Origin: Wuchereria bancrofti
Lineage: Eukaryota > Nematoda > Chromadorea > Rhabditida > Onchocercidae
Assembly (NCBI GenBank): GCA_005281725.1
Contig: SSBO01000012.1
Span: 15,010,810 to 15,074,809 of the forward strand
Direction of reading: 5' to 3'
DNA: 64,000 bases
In this document: piece by piece, positions 11,641-24,853 of the stretch
How the letters are laid out: every line of letters begins with the position of its first letter
Numbering within the stretch: the first letter of the stretch is position 1
Translations under genes and position numbers: made by a program
The notes under the pieces: generated by a model
What the model was told of the DNA's origin: nothing
The model's input: only the letters and a program-made list of their open reading frames with translations
Databases searched by the model: none

Positions 11641-13253
11641 TCTATTTCGACAAATAAAAATGTCAATTAAGAAAATGTAATTTTGGAGCAAAATTTAAAG
11701 TATTAAGATAACAGTACTCTGCCTGAGAAATAAAAGCCGTTTAACTTATTTCTCTCAAATTTGTAAGATTTGTGAAGACAGAAAATAGAGGGGACGAGTA
11801 AAGATTATTGTGTAGCGTTGTCACTCCTTATTCACTGCTACTTGATCTTTACAGCCAGAGTTAGTTATCTATGGCTATGATTTCTAAATCTGGGTCAAAG
11901 TTCACTCATGTAATGACTTCACAGTGAACATGAAGCTTTATCAGCATAAAAAACTGTAACCGTTTTCATTTTTTTCGTACTTTACAAGCAATTTCGAATT
12001 CATCAAAATATAATTTCCGACAATAAGTTTCAAATTTCTCTTTTTAGGGTTCAAACTAAATGTTTAGATTCTGTGGTATGAAATCTGGCTTTTTAAAATA
12101 AAAACCGAAATTTAGTAGAAAATCTCATAATAGTGACTAGGACATTCACAGTTTTACTCGATAATGACAATAGCGTTGAAGCATTGCAGAAATTAAAAAA
12201 TCCTGCAATTTTTTTCCCGAAACTTTTCAAATTAGAAAAATGTAACATTTTCTTTGATTTAAAAGAGTTTCAAAAATTTTTTCTTTGTTTTTTTTTTGAA
12301 AAAAATTAATTAACTTTATTCATCATAATATAATTGAGTAAATGATAGTAGGGAGCGAATATCGCTCTAAATTTTTCGTTTTACAAAAAGTCATACCATG
12401 AAATTGAAGTTGTGCTAAGAAAATTTTATCCATCCAAAGAACTATATATGTTTCAGCTTTTATGATTTATAATTTTCAACTAATTTATCTGCAAAAAACG
12501 TCTCAGATGTGATTGGATGTAAATTTTTTATTTTTTATGAAATGAACATGATAGTACACAGTTTAATAAGGTTGCTGCATACTTTCTTCAATAAAAGTTT
12601 TCCATTTCCATCACCTGCCTTAAACTCGTCTTTTCAGTTTCGAAATAACAAGAAATTAATATTGAGTTTAAGAAGAAATTGAGATTTCAACCACAGTCAC
12701 TACAGAGCCAAGATTGTTGGCATGTATAAGGTAATACTGAATTGTAGTGATGTCAGCCCAATTGCTTGCCAGCAGGATGATGTCCTGTAATATCAGCCAA
12801 ATGTCTAAAACCTTGCTTAATTATGCGTATCTACTTTACTCTTTTATTGATTGAAAATGAAACGAACTCTTCAAAATTGATATTGTCACTTCATTCTTTT
12901 CTGCCCTCACTTCCTTTTTGCTGTAAATATTATCATTGAATGAACTATTCCGACACAATTAGTTAAAATATTTCCGAATTTTAGATCTGTAGTTGGAGAT
13001 TTATTTTTTGATTAAAATTTCTAGAACTAAATAACGATACTTTGTCATTTTGCTCTTTGGTAGCTTTCAGATCCGATATTTTATTAACAGTTAAATCAGA
13101 AACGTCCTTTGCAGTTCGCGAGTCAATTTCTTCCGCTGAAACCATCTTTGATCACTAATTCTATGATTAATCTATTCATCTTTAAAAGAGGACTAATTAA
13201 TATCAATTAATTTTGTATAGCAATTAAATTAGTAATTTCGTGAGATTTCCAGT

Positions 13254-13312
13254 TATTATTATTATTACTATTATTATTATTATTGTTATTATTGTCATTA
13301 TTATTAATTAAA
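13254..13312. repeat. Imperfect ATT trinucleotide microsatellite
   Basis: TTATTATTATTATTACTATT-type repeats over about 59 bases. The matching place in copy 2 (about 43257-43290) keeps only a few units, so it is length-polymorphic between versions. Confidence 0.8.
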
Positions 13313-14172
13313 GTCAAATTTTTTCCTTTTCGAGATCAAATTATATTGTGTTAAGTTATTAGGAAATCCTTTAAGGTCTTTAACACATTCCCCCCTTTTC
13401 AACCTGAAAAAGAGGCGCCATTTATTTGTTTAACAAAACTTATTCATTCAAAATTTCACAAAAATTGTTTTCAAAATTTTAACATTATGTAATTCTTTCT
13501 TTTAGTTTTCACAATCAGAGTCTTTTCCTTTGCCTTTCTTTTCGTCGTTTTTTTCTTTCATCTGATCGTTGCTTTTTGAAATTTAAAATTGTACGAAGTT
13601 TTGCTATGCGCAAATCAACATTACAACTTGCTGCAAAATCATTTAATTTCAAGCGTTTCATTAATTTCATTCACATTTTCCTTCAGTATGACGATTTTAA
13701 ACGATACTAATTTGCACAATTATTGGTGTTAATAAACGGAAAATTAAACTGATCATTTCTGTGGCCATTTATTTCGTACTTTAAATCAAAATCAAATGCT
13801 ATTTTTTAATCAACTTACAAAGTACAGTGGCAGTACTAATTTCAGCACTTATTCGGTTTCTTTGACCATTTATTATTCTTTCTAATAATGGACATTTCAT
13901 TGATATTAAAATTATTGATATAAACTGAAAAACATTTTCCTTACCTCAATATGAAATGAAATGCTAATCAATTCTTTGCGCAACTTTTAAATGTTTTTCA
14001 AATTTTGACTCAGATCAGTCTATAAAGATATCATTACAGGACAAGAGAAGTAATCATCTTAAAAAATATGGCTAACACTGCCAAACATCAAACTTATCGA
14101 ATATAAAGGTCGAAGTGCTACTGCAATTATTCTTTTCAAAAGATTCATTTTTTTTAAGAAAGTTATTTTAAC

Positions 14173-15369
14173 CTGCCAAGATACGGTACACATGGTGAAG
14201 TATGCACGCCAATCGTTGGAGTGATAATGCATGTCAAGCAATACACAGCTTGACCAAAACAGTTCAATAAAGCCACACGTTAATTGTATCCAACCAAGAA
14301 ATTTCAAATTTTCTAGAAATTCAAAATTGTTTCAGTCTATTTTAAATCGTTTCTTTATCTTTGCAACTTTACAATCTGATAAGTAATTGTTTGCCTCTCT
14401 ATTTGCTTGTCTTCGTGCTGATTAGAGCATAATGTTAGAAAAATAGGAATGAATAATAGTAAGGCCATAAGTAGCATAGGCCAAGGATTCGAATATTCAG
14501 CAATACTCACTGCAATGTGCTCAATATATTAAATATAATAATAAGAGCCTGAAATTGCTATTAAGAATAGAGCTGGAGTCACAAACAGCCATAAATTGGG
14601 TATTCACTACAACATTTCTCAAAGTGCTTTATCGAAATACACACCGTTAATAATATCACTTCTCTTTCTTTTGTCTTTATAAAAGAAAATAGTTTTACCT
14701 GGAAAGAAATGGGCCACTCAAAAAGATCCCAGTTGCCCAGCCGACCAATATAATCCTGAGCAACTCTTTGTCCATTGACAGCTTTATTCGAACATGCTTA
14801 AAATCCAGACACGGAAAATTTTCCACAGTTATTCTCTAAAGCTTCTATCGTATATCAGTTAATATAACTCCCTCATAAAATAGTTTTACTTGGAAAGAAA
14901 TGGCCCACTCAAAAAGGTCCCAGTTGCCCAGCCGACCAATATAATCCTGAGCTGCAAGTGTGTGCAGGTATTCTAGGATTTACTTCGATGAATACCTTGG
15001 GTGTTAGCTAAGTAATAAATAATAAAATTAGCTGGCAAGCAGCAATTTCTACTTTGCATCTAAACCAAAGTAACGTTTTTAGTCCAAAGATGTAAATGAT
15101 TAATTCAGCAAATAAGTCAGTTGAGAGTCTATCAGTGGGATACTATAAGGTGTAAATATTGGTGCAACTGATAGTAATTGATAATAATGGAAAGATTGAG
15201 CTCTGTAAAAATTTTCACCCAAAAGTCTAGGAACTTTAGGAAGCATGTAAAAAATTGAAGTTTTTGCTAAATTTTGGAAACGAATTTTAATCCATTTCCA
15301 GTTTGTGCTGAAAGCATTTGATTTCGATATAGCTTTCCTACCATCCCGTGCATTTGATAAATCATACAT
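14173..15369 (-). CDS. Membrane protein gene with tandemly duplicated exon, copy 1 (frame damaged)
   Basis: Exons in transcription order: 15369-about 15333 (ATG, start MYDLS), 14951-14890 (2a), 14796-14699 (2b), 14548-14373 (3), about 14312-14173 (4). Exons 2a and 2b both encode AQDYIGRLGNWDLFEW followed by xISFQ, so one is a copy of the other. Each is entered in phase 1 and left in phase 0, so splicing in both would shift the frame. Exon 3 would give two membrane segments and exon 4 another (QLTCGFIELFWSSCVLLDM). In this copy exon 3 has lost one base compared with copy 2, and the exon 1 donor GT has become CT. Exon 4 does not join exon 3 in phase, so the 3' part is unresolved. A resemblance to MFS/SLC22 transporters is only a guess. 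Confidence 0.5.
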
Positions 15370-15970
15370 TGTGTCGGTGATATTACGACCTTTTCTTCTG
15401 TGTTGTCATATGAATTAACAGTATATATATATCATTTATTACATTGTTTCAAGCAAAAAAATTGCATAAATATTAAGTTATTTTATGCAGATCGAAGTTA
15501 TTTACTTATAACTGTGTAAGATGTTTTTTTCAGACATCAAAAACATTCACATATTTTTTTTTGGAATTTTTTGAATTTTTTGCTGGTAAATCAGTAGATA
15601 ACACTTTTCTCATTCTTTCGGATAACAAGAATTGTCCAAAGCATTCCTTAAAAAAGTTATGAGAGATTCGGAATGGATTATAATTGGAGTAAATGAAAAA
15701 GCTTCAATGTCCATTTGTCAACTGAAGCGATTCTTTTTCTGATGCTTCTTTTTGCTCTTTTTTGATTTCGTTGCGTTAGTATCTGCAAACTATTTTTGTT
15801 TTCCTCCCAGTGATCAAATTCAAAAGTGTTATTGAATTTTCAATTTCAAACATCACTTTGTGTGTGAGTGAAAGGGAAAGAAGGAATTCATTAGTAATTA
15901 TTTAGCTATTTTTCAGTTCACATTAAGCATTTAAAGTAGAAAAGTCTAAAATTGGATATTTGAAGAGAAA

Positions 15971-17522
15971 TTATGATTTTGAAATACCGTAGCATCGACT
16001 ATTGATCTGCTTTCTACAGGAATCCCAGATACCATAGCCAGCTTTCCAAGGACAAGAGCATGTTTCGACAGCTGGACAAAATACCGATTCTGTAATAAAA
16101 ATTACTCCAAATTTTGAAATTTAAATTTAATTGAAAGGAAAATAGAAAATTTGAAAATTTAAATATTTGAAAATTATTTTAAATCGGGATTTTAATAAAA
16201 TCTGATAATTCTTAAAAGTTAAAAAATTTTATCACTTTCATTTCTTACAGATATAGGAAAAGGCCATAATATGAACACTAACTATCAGCGTGACAGAAGG
16301 GGCAACCCGGATGTAAGTGTTCCGTAATGCAAACGGAACATCTAGCGTATCGGCACTCCAACCTTCCTAAATGTGTTGCATACTTCTTTTGGCAGCGGCG
16401 ATAAAAATTATAGCCACGACATGCTCGTGCTATAATTAATATACATATGAAAAGAATTTTTAGTTGAAAATATAAAGTGTATCGTTTTCAATGACTCCCA
16501 TTCTGCACAAATGTATTTTATACTGAATGCATTAAATGCGCTTGCGGAAAATAGAAAAAATGCAACAAAGATTTTTCGTTTGAAAGAAAGATCAAAAATG
16601 AATTTGAAAAATTCGAATTCTATATGCATCGAACTTTTATTTAGCAATAATCGCATTACAAGAAGAAAAGATTTTTTGAAATTGTTTTAGTGAATTTCTG
16701 TTTAAATTTTAAAAGTAAAAAGCAAATAGCGATGATTTTTATCTTTTCAGGAAACGAATGCAGCATATTTCAGACATTCATTTTCTTTTTACAAAACGAG
16801 CACGAAAACAGAAAGATTTCTATCAATTTTCTCTCAGCTCAAGTGAAAATGGACGAAACTATTCTTCAGTTTACTTTTTTCAAAATGTCCTTTCAAAACA
16901 AAAAATCTTTATTATAATAATTTATTGACTAGTAATTATTTATAGAATCACAATAATGAAACATGCAAATCATTGACTAGGAATTGCGAATTGCAAAAAA
17001 GTACGTTTTCTCCGAGTTCGGCCTAGTGAAATTTCGTGTTGTTTAAGGCTAACTTCCATATCATAAATCGAATTTCGGCCAATTTTCGGATCAACAAAGC
17101 GACCTTTGTCGAGATCAAAGCATATTCTTTTCTCATTCAAGCTGGAACAAACAAACGATAGATATTCTTAATGTCTTTTTATAAAGAACAATGTTCCCTT
17201 AATACACTGCGTCGGAATAAACGCACTAGAAGAATTCAATTCAGCTTTTACTTTATGATTTTTGCACTCCAAATCCTCTTTGTTCAACAAATATTAAAAT
17301 CAGAAACATTACTGCGATATCACTCGCTTATCAGTGATAAATATCTTTTATATCTCATGCACAAGCAGTGCAAAATTATCAGAATTTACGGAGTCTGGAC
17401 ATAAATCAACATGTAGAAGTGACGATTTACCCAAAAGATTCATTGGTGCAAATGAGTTGACAGGTGGCAAGAAGATTCTTTGATACAGCAACGAGAAAGA
17501 GTGTAATCAGCACGATTGACAT
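15971..17522 (-). CDS. Secreted cysteine-rich protein, 164 residues, family not recognised
   Basis: Four phase-consistent exons: 17522-17431, 17141-17005, 16429-16283, 16089-15971 (TAA), total 495 bases. The start ATG opens a clear signal peptide (MSIVLITLFLVAVSKNLLA). The next exon carries three structural elements: RICFDLDKGRFVD, an acidic stretch, then a basic site of the form RTRRK at its 3' edge that could be a proprotein cleavage site. Exons 3 and 4 are dense in cysteine, with ECRYARCSVC, PGCPFCHAD, VFCPAVETCSCPW and INSRCYG. About fifteen cysteines in all imply an extracellular disulphide-bonded domain. No membrane anchor is present. I do not recognise this pattern as ShK, EGF, TGF-beta or cystatin. 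It could be a ligand or an excreted-secreted product. Confidence 0.68.
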
Positions 17523-20500
17523 TTCACTGACATTTCTTCATACTGTCCCTCGGAAAGAACTTCTGCGACTTCTCAAAGACATTTAATATTTTCCTCAACT
17601 TTTGCTGCACTATTAATACAACACAATCCCTAAAATTGTCAAAACAGTACTAATGGGACATTTGACTATTTGCTGAAAAAAGAATATAAGTGTTTTCTTC
17701 TTCTTTTAGAATTAAAGGAAACGAAGGAAGGAGGGAATGCTGAGGTCATATAGAAGTTTAATGAAGTAAGACAAGTGTTAAGACTTGATCATTTATTTGA
17801 TAAAAGGTTATATCAAAATGTGAAATTTCGAGTATAAAGCGATATTTTTACTCAAATACAAATAATGTATTAGAAAAGTGTTAGAAAAGTCTGAGGTCAT
17901 TAGTTACATATTATAAAAGTGACAAAATACCTGAAGTTGAGTGTTAAATTCTACCAGATTCGTTTGTGATTGATATAGTATACGATGCAAATAAATATTT
18001 ATAGACCTAATATATGTACATATATTAATTAGTTGATCCTATCAAAAAGTGGTGCCTGTTTAGAAATTTACAGATATTTGAAATTAAAAGATATATTATT
18101 CCTACAAATTGTGCTGTTCTAATGTTCAAAGCATAAATATGTCAACAATAACTGATCTTATTAGGTTTAAAATGAGTAGGCTAATTAGCTGATTAAGGAA
18201 GAATTCATTTCAGCACACTAAAGAGTTTAATTAGAATAAATTAGAATATTTTTTATTTAATTAGGATGAAGCAAATTAAATGAAGTCTCAAAACTATATA
18301 ATTTTACTCATATTGAAAATAGTTTATGCATGCATACTTCAATATCTAGGGAAATTTGTGGAAAAATAGAAAATAATAATTGGAATATTCGAAATGTCGC
18401 GTAAAACAATTCAGATTTGCTGCTAAAAAATTGGATGTAAAGTATCTATTAATACTGTTGTTGGTAGTACGATGAGATTGATGATGCTGCTTGTTTTACG
18501 GCTTAAATGTCGTTAAAAAATGTGGTGAATACTGAAATGAGGGAATATTTGTTTTGAAGAAAACCATCGATAAAAGGTGACAGAGTACTTGTTCCATACG
18601 AGATTTCTGAGAAATTTTTCGAATTCCTCAGAGTACTCGAAGCGAATGGTAGGACGATTGAGAATTAGACTGTTCAGAAAATAAATAACAGCGGCATTTT
18701 AATTATCTCTCAAGAAAGAACACAATGAAACGGAAAAATGCAACAATCGTGTATTCATTTATTCATTTCAAATTTAATTAATGTAAAAAAACCTAATTGA
18801 AAGCTGAACTCATTTAAGCATATTAAATATGTAATGCATTTGCAAAATGGTTGCCATTAGTGCAGTGTCCTAGTTGAAATACTAAAAAAAATTGGCTTGA
18901 ACTAAGCAAATTCAAATTAAAAGCATTGAAATTTTACTTTTCCGATATAGAGAAAAAGATCAAAGAATGTCTTAGTAATATTTCCTAACATATGCTAAAG
19001 AAAGATAAAAATGAAGAATTCAACAAAGCTTCCATTCCGATATACTGAAAAAGTTTCCTTTTTGTTTTTGAGATATCACCGAGCGACAGAGGATAGTGGG
19101 GAAAAAAAGTCAACGATTCTTTTGCCCACTAGAAGTGGTGGATATAACTAAAATGTAAATTAATGCATGAAGATCGATAAATAACGGAATAAAATCATTA
19201 GCTGGTTTAGACGAAAGCACGGAAAGGAACCAAAATATTGCATGTGTCATGAAGGCGGAGGTCTGTACCTCATTTTTGCTCAGTTACGCTTAGATTTTAA
19301 TCTAATGCGCCTCTAGCATTACATTTTTTTCTTGTTGTCTTCGCAGAAAGATACATGGTTGACAGATATTGTACAGTGTTAGGATGATTGATATTCATTT
19401 ACTACTACTGTTCTACTATGACCGGTTTTTCGTTCTTGAATAAAACATATTTAGAAAGATGAAGCGTTAACTGCATTTCGATGGATGCAAATTGTTGAGG
19501 GAAATGAACTAATATTGATTGTTTAAACTGATGGTGATAGCTTATTTAGGATTTTCTTTTAAATGAAGAGAGAGAGAGAGAGGGAGGGAGAGAGAAACAG
19601 CAGGAAAAATGAAAAAAATTTAATGCGTAATGAACTTCATGAGAAAGATAGGTTAGAATTGCTAAGCTTCTTTTTGTTTTGTTTTTTCAAGTCTGTTGTT
19701 TGAATTTTCTTTCTGGAATTCATTTTTGTGTTTGTCTTAAAAAAAAAATTATTAAACTGAAGTAACATTTTTTCTAGAGATTCCAATTAGTGCTATATAG
19801 AGTTTAGAGATATAATTTTTTCTTTTTGAGAATTTAATCTTCATAACAGTCATTCATCAATAAGATTCAGAACTGTATAAAATGGCTGAATTTAATTGAA
19901 CTCATTTATGCTTTGCAAATCTTTCCTTCCTCAATGATTTGCAACTGGGAATCGAAATTTTTAAAAATTTCCATTTTGATAATAAGAATTTCTTTCCTGC
20001 TAACCTCTTACTGTGATCAAAAGTTTTAGGAATTTGAAAAGTAATGAGAATTTTTTGCATGCATTAATCGAATAGACCCGAAATAATACTTAGGTACATA
20101 GCAGTATAAAATGATAGTACTTTGGAAAAATAACTTTTCAGTGATTCTATGACATTTTCAGGCTATTTAGACAAAATGAAACTAATCCAAAATGAAAATT
20201 TTCTCGTGTTTCTTTTCTTCTAAAAAAATTTTGGAGACTTTATTTTCCTATTCGCAAATGAATTATTTTATAAATGTAATTAATTTAAGGTAAGTATAAC
20301 ACTGGAATTTATGGTGGATATTGGAAAGGAGGAGGAATGGAAATTGGAAGATGAAGGAAGAGCATTTAAAATTTCAAAGTGTAACATAAACGCTTGTGAT
20401 TGAAATTATCGGATGCAATTTGTCTTTTGGGAAAATTCTGGATAATGAGGTCAAATCCCCCTTATGAATGAGAAAAAAAATTTTTGTTTCCAGAAAGACT

Positions 20501-21642
20501 CCAGAAGGTAATGATGACAAGATCAACTCTGATAACAACTCATTAAACATCCTGTTGCAATTCACAATCATCCTTAAAAGAATCCTTTACTTTTTTTTGC
20601 TTTCTTATCTTTTTGAGAAAATTGAGAAAATTAGATCAAAACAGCATTCAGTCGTTTTTAAATATATCGTCCAGTTAAAGTTTAGAAAGAAAAAAGATAG
20701 CATTGGACTAAATTAAACCATTGCGCTTGTGTAAACGAGAAAATTATTTCCTGTTGCAATAAAATGTAGTCAAAAATTTCCTGATATATAACTATAAGAC
20801 CGAGGATCATATTTCAATGGAAAATTGTGAAGTTATTCTGAAAAGATCAATGTATGTCAATGAAATAAATAATTATTAGAATATTCAGAATATTATGAAG
20901 TATTCGTTTTATTTATTTATTTTTTTCTTTGTACTCTATTCATGAAAACTACCAAATTAATCTGTATAAATTAAAAGTAATAATTAAAAACTTAACAAAG
21001 CAAAAATTATACAGTTCTATTATTTCTTTTTTCATTCTGTTCTTATCAAAATGAAAAAGAAGACATCGGATTTTTGAAATCTTCTGTGTTCTCTTTTTCT
21101 TCAAATTGAAAACAGCATTCCACTGTTAAATTATATAAACTGAGATAAATAACCCACTGTAACAAAAAGATACATTTTCGATACTTGTAATACTCGAACA
21201 ATTATCAACAGCAACAACAATACAACAACAGTAACAATAACGGATAATTTATGAGACAAATTTTCTTTAGTCCTTAGTTAAGGAATCTTTTCATCTTTGA
21301 GTAAGAAAAGATGAAAAGAAATTCTTCCTTTTATTTTCTCAATTTAGCGATGGATGAAAAATCTTTGATGTTATGAAAATTTACATACCATTTAAGATTT
21401 GTGACCTATTTACCGTTAATATGAACGGCGAGATGGAAATGGGATGTTTTTCCATATTTTGACATCCCTAATATCCAAATAGGAACACATTTGAACCTTT
21501 TCCTTTTTCTCAGTTCTTTTTTCTTCTTTTTCCTCTGTTCTCCTACTGATGTCCTAATTGATAGCCCAGCTATCATATATATGCCTCTTTGGGATAGTTG
21601 AGTTATATGTGAACTGTTTTAAACAATAGACGCTCCAAAATT
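17523..21642. other. Intergenic region between divergent genes
   Basis: The cysteine-rich gene (minus) and the cuticlin (plus) face away from each other, so this 4.1-kb stretch should contain both promoters. An open frame at 20468-20716 (+) is shared with copy 2 (48054-48296) but shows indels that keep frame only partly and no recognisable domain, so I do not call it a gene. A GA-rich microsatellite lies at 19567-19595 and CAA-rich runs at about 21208-21240. Bases 16838-19253 are missing from copy 2. Confidence 0.45.
19567..19595. repeat. GA-rich microsatellite
   Basis: About 29 bases of (GA)n with GGGAGG interruptions. Copy 2 has only a short remnant near 47196-47213. Confidence 0.75.
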
Positions 21643-24600
21643 ATGCAAACTTCGAAGGTCCATCATATCATCAATTTATTTCTGATATATAATCTCATGA
21701 ATGCTATGTTAACTGCTACAATTGATAACGAATTGATAGGAAGTCCAGTGGTGAGCTTTTCCTACTAACTTTCTTATTTTATTACCTATAGCGAAAATAA
21801 TACCGTTTCTATCAAACAAATTTTATTTACTGAAATACACTAATGGATCGATTACTACAAAATAAATTCTAAAACTTTTTAACCGTTGATGCATTATAAA
21901 GCATAGGCATTTAATCCTTTTCGAACAGTGTAAAGTTTCTTAGCTCTAACTTTAATGTATTGTAATGAGCAATGTTAGCTAACATCAAAAAATGATGAAA
22001 CTGATGGACAAATTTGAATATTGTTTATAAATGTCAATTCGTTGAATATCAGTTTAATGTTTTTTTTTTTTAGAAAAACTTTTTCAGATACGTTCTGTTT
22101 AATCGTCAAAATTAATTGACATTATATTTCAGTCATTCGTATCCTCTATTGATGTTAAAGCAGCTACACTTCAAACAGTTAAAACTATAAGGGAGTCTTA
22201 GTACTTACTTCACTTGCTATCGGTGTTATTCTGGTAACAATGGAGTTACCTGGAATTGAGCAGATCCCCTCATTAATTATGACATGACGTATGCTATATC
22301 ATTCATGTATACCTTATTTATGTTCAGGTAGATTGTGAGGACACCATGGTATCGCTAACATTCAGAACCAGAAAACCATTTACCGGACGTGTGTATGTAC
22401 GTGGGCTAGCTGACGATGACCGATGCTCCAGGAATTTTGCATCAAATGTCGATCAGAGCAAATTTTCAATGATGATTCAGAATGGTGATTGTACCATGCA
22501 ACGGCAGCGAGTTACTGGTTCTTTGGAGGTGCCTTTAACAAGCTTCAGATGGTTATGTCTGCCACTTTGCTTTCATTTTATCTAGCAGTGTATGTTGGCG
22601 CAATAATTTAGCATAAAACTTTAGCATTCCACAAAACATTTTAAAACCTTCATGCAAGAATTTAACTGTTTTACATAATTTTAGGGTATTATGTTCTCTC
22701 TTACAATCGTAGTATCGTTTCATGGGACATTTGTAACGCGAGCTGATCGTGCCTATCGCTGCATGTGTTTTTTCCGAAATATCAAACGGTTAACATCCGG
22801 TGTGGATATGTCATCAATTGGCACTACTGAATTGATGGATGCGGTACAAATGCCCACTTGCACATATAGCATTCATGCTGGAAGCGCAGATGGACCGCCA
22901 GCTGTGTAAAATTTTTTCAGAATTGAAATTAGCTCATACCAATAAAATTTTTTCAGAGTTGAAATAATTTGTACCAACTTTTATAATACACTTTTCTCGG
23001 TTAGTAGTGTCCTACTGGTTACTTGTCTGTCCCAATTCACCAATTTGATTTATTGTTAATCAAACCGCCGTTTTATGAATTGAATGTTATGGGGAAAATA
23101 ACTTGAGCAAGAAATCATTCTAAAGTATTTTGAGAATAAATTGTTATCATACATTTCTAATCAAATTTAGATGATTACATTCAACTTCTTTAAAAAGAAC
23201 TAAATCTAAACAATTTAAATAAATCTGATACGATAGTTTATACTTTACAGTTACGGCCAAGTCGGTGAAAAAATTTACCATGTTTGGGAGTGTGACGATG
23301 ACACACAAGGCTTTTTGGTACATTCATGCTTCGTTAACGATGGACGAGGAACACGATATGACTTGGTATCTGACTTTTTCACTTTAAACTATTTAATATT
23401 TAATTGAGTTATTAATAAGTTGAAATTTTTAATTAATAATTGTTTCAGCTTGATTTGGATGGATGCGCTATTGATCCAATTATTCAACCTGATGTGCAAT
23501 ATGATGAAGATCTGAAAAGAGTAAAATATTTCTATGTTTTTACAAATTAAAAAAAAGAAATCAACATAATGATCTTTTTTTAAATCTTTTAATGGAGAAG
23601 GCGTGGTAGTTAAATAGAAAATTATTCAGTTTTAAGGCCCTTACTCTTAAAATATAACAAAATTAGATTATTACAAAGTGGGACCATAACTATTTTATTG
23701 AAAAAAAAATATTTTATCATGTTTATAGGTTTAGTCTGTATGCTTCTGATACACGAACACATTAGATTGGTTGATAATTCTAATTCATCATAACATTATT
23801 GAACAAAATGTTTTTTTCTCCCTTATACAATGAATAATTAATTTTAAATTCCTTTTTACAAATTTGCAGCCAAAGCTAGCATGAAATTTTAAAATGTAAG
23901 AAAAAAATACAAATAAAAAATATTGAAAAATACAGAAATCATTTTAACTTCAGGAGCTGCATTCCAGTATTTCTAACAATTAATCATTCAAATTTTAGAT
24001 GCTGAGTGTATTTTATAGGCAGTGGTGGAAACGTGGGGTTATAAGTTCAGTGATACTTCAGTTCTGAATTATCAGTGTGTCGTTGAGTTGTGTAAGAAAA
24101 GTGCTGGCGAATGTGAAGGCCTTACTCCACCAACGTGCACTAGTAATAATAGAATTCGGCGCAGTGTAGCTGACAACAATTTTAGGTGATATTTAAATTT
24201 TTGAGTGATAAAAGTGTAATCACTACATAGTGATTGTAACAAGTATTCTAAAATTAGCAACATTTTAGCATCATATTAGAAAAAGGTGCGCATGATATAT
24301 CAGATTTACATAACAGTCATCAGATTGATTTGGTTGCTACAGTCAGCATTCTCGATAACATTGAGGAAAACGGGGCATCTGATCCTCGATCACGATATTT
24401 GGTGCAAGAAGTCAGTCAGGTATTGTTTTTTGGCTCTGATTTTTGCTTTTGAATGAGTCGTAACGTTGTAATGATTCAAAAGTGTTTTCCTGAAATCACA
24501 ACAGACATACTACCATATACCTGAGCAGTCCGTATGATCTTTGTTTTGACATTTTTTTGTACTATACAATAAATTGTCGTAGATCTACCGAAAATATTGA

Positions 24601-24853
24601 AGTAAAAGTATTTATTCATCTACAAAAACTTTGAATTTAATTGATAATATCATTAAAGAACTATAAATAAAATATTCAATTTCAGTCCAATTACGGATCA
24701 AAAATTGGAATGGCAGTGGCCTTGGTAGCATCACAAAGAGTATGTCTAACTTACTCGATTCTTGGTACACTGCTTACTGCTACTTCATTTCTACTTACCA
24801 TTTTGTTAACTGCTGTAGTTTTCCTGTACAGGAGGAATAGGCAAGCTTTTTAA
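21643..24853 (+). CDS. Cuticlin-like ZP-domain protein, copy 1 (complete)
   Basis: Eight exons in phase: 21643-21750, 22328-22528, 22685-22905, 23251-23365, 23449-23520, 24019-24185, 24269-24419, 24686-24853 (TAA). They total 1203 bases, 400 residues. The first exon gives a signal peptide-like start (INLFLIYNLMNAML), then DNELIGSPV followed by VDCEDTMVSLTFRTRKPF, the classic opening of a cuticlin ZP domain. Further landmarks are GRVYVRG, FHGTFVTRADRAYRCMCFF, QMPTCTY, KIYHVWEC, VHSCFVNDGRG and LDLDGCAID. RIRRSV near residue 270 is a furin-type cleavage site, and the last exon encodes a hydrophobic anchor followed by a short basic tail (YRRNRQAF). Such proteins are cleaved and polymerise into cuticle ribbons, including those under the alae. 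Confidence 0.92.

Larger units (their letters stand above)
11371..14172. other. Intergenic region, first base of the duplicated interval nearby
   Basis: No gene was supported in this stretch. Apart from the AATAAA above it contains an imperfect (ATT)n microsatellite at about 13254-13312. The second version of this region is 41467-44150, where the microsatellite is much shorter, as expected for two alleles or diverged duplicates. Confidence 0.5.

Noticed and set aside
16016..16089. Alternative frame of exon 4 of the cysteine-rich gene (NRYFVQLSKHALVLGKLAMV)
   Set aside because: It looked like an exon of the neighbouring membrane gene, but the other frame continues the cysteine-rich protein in correct phase and ends at a stop, which fits better.
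20468..20716. Open frame conserved in copy 2 (48054-48296) starting with KKIFVSRKTPEGNDDK
   Set aside because: It is shared simply because the interval is duplicated; frame length differs between copies through indels, and no domain or splice evidence supports it.
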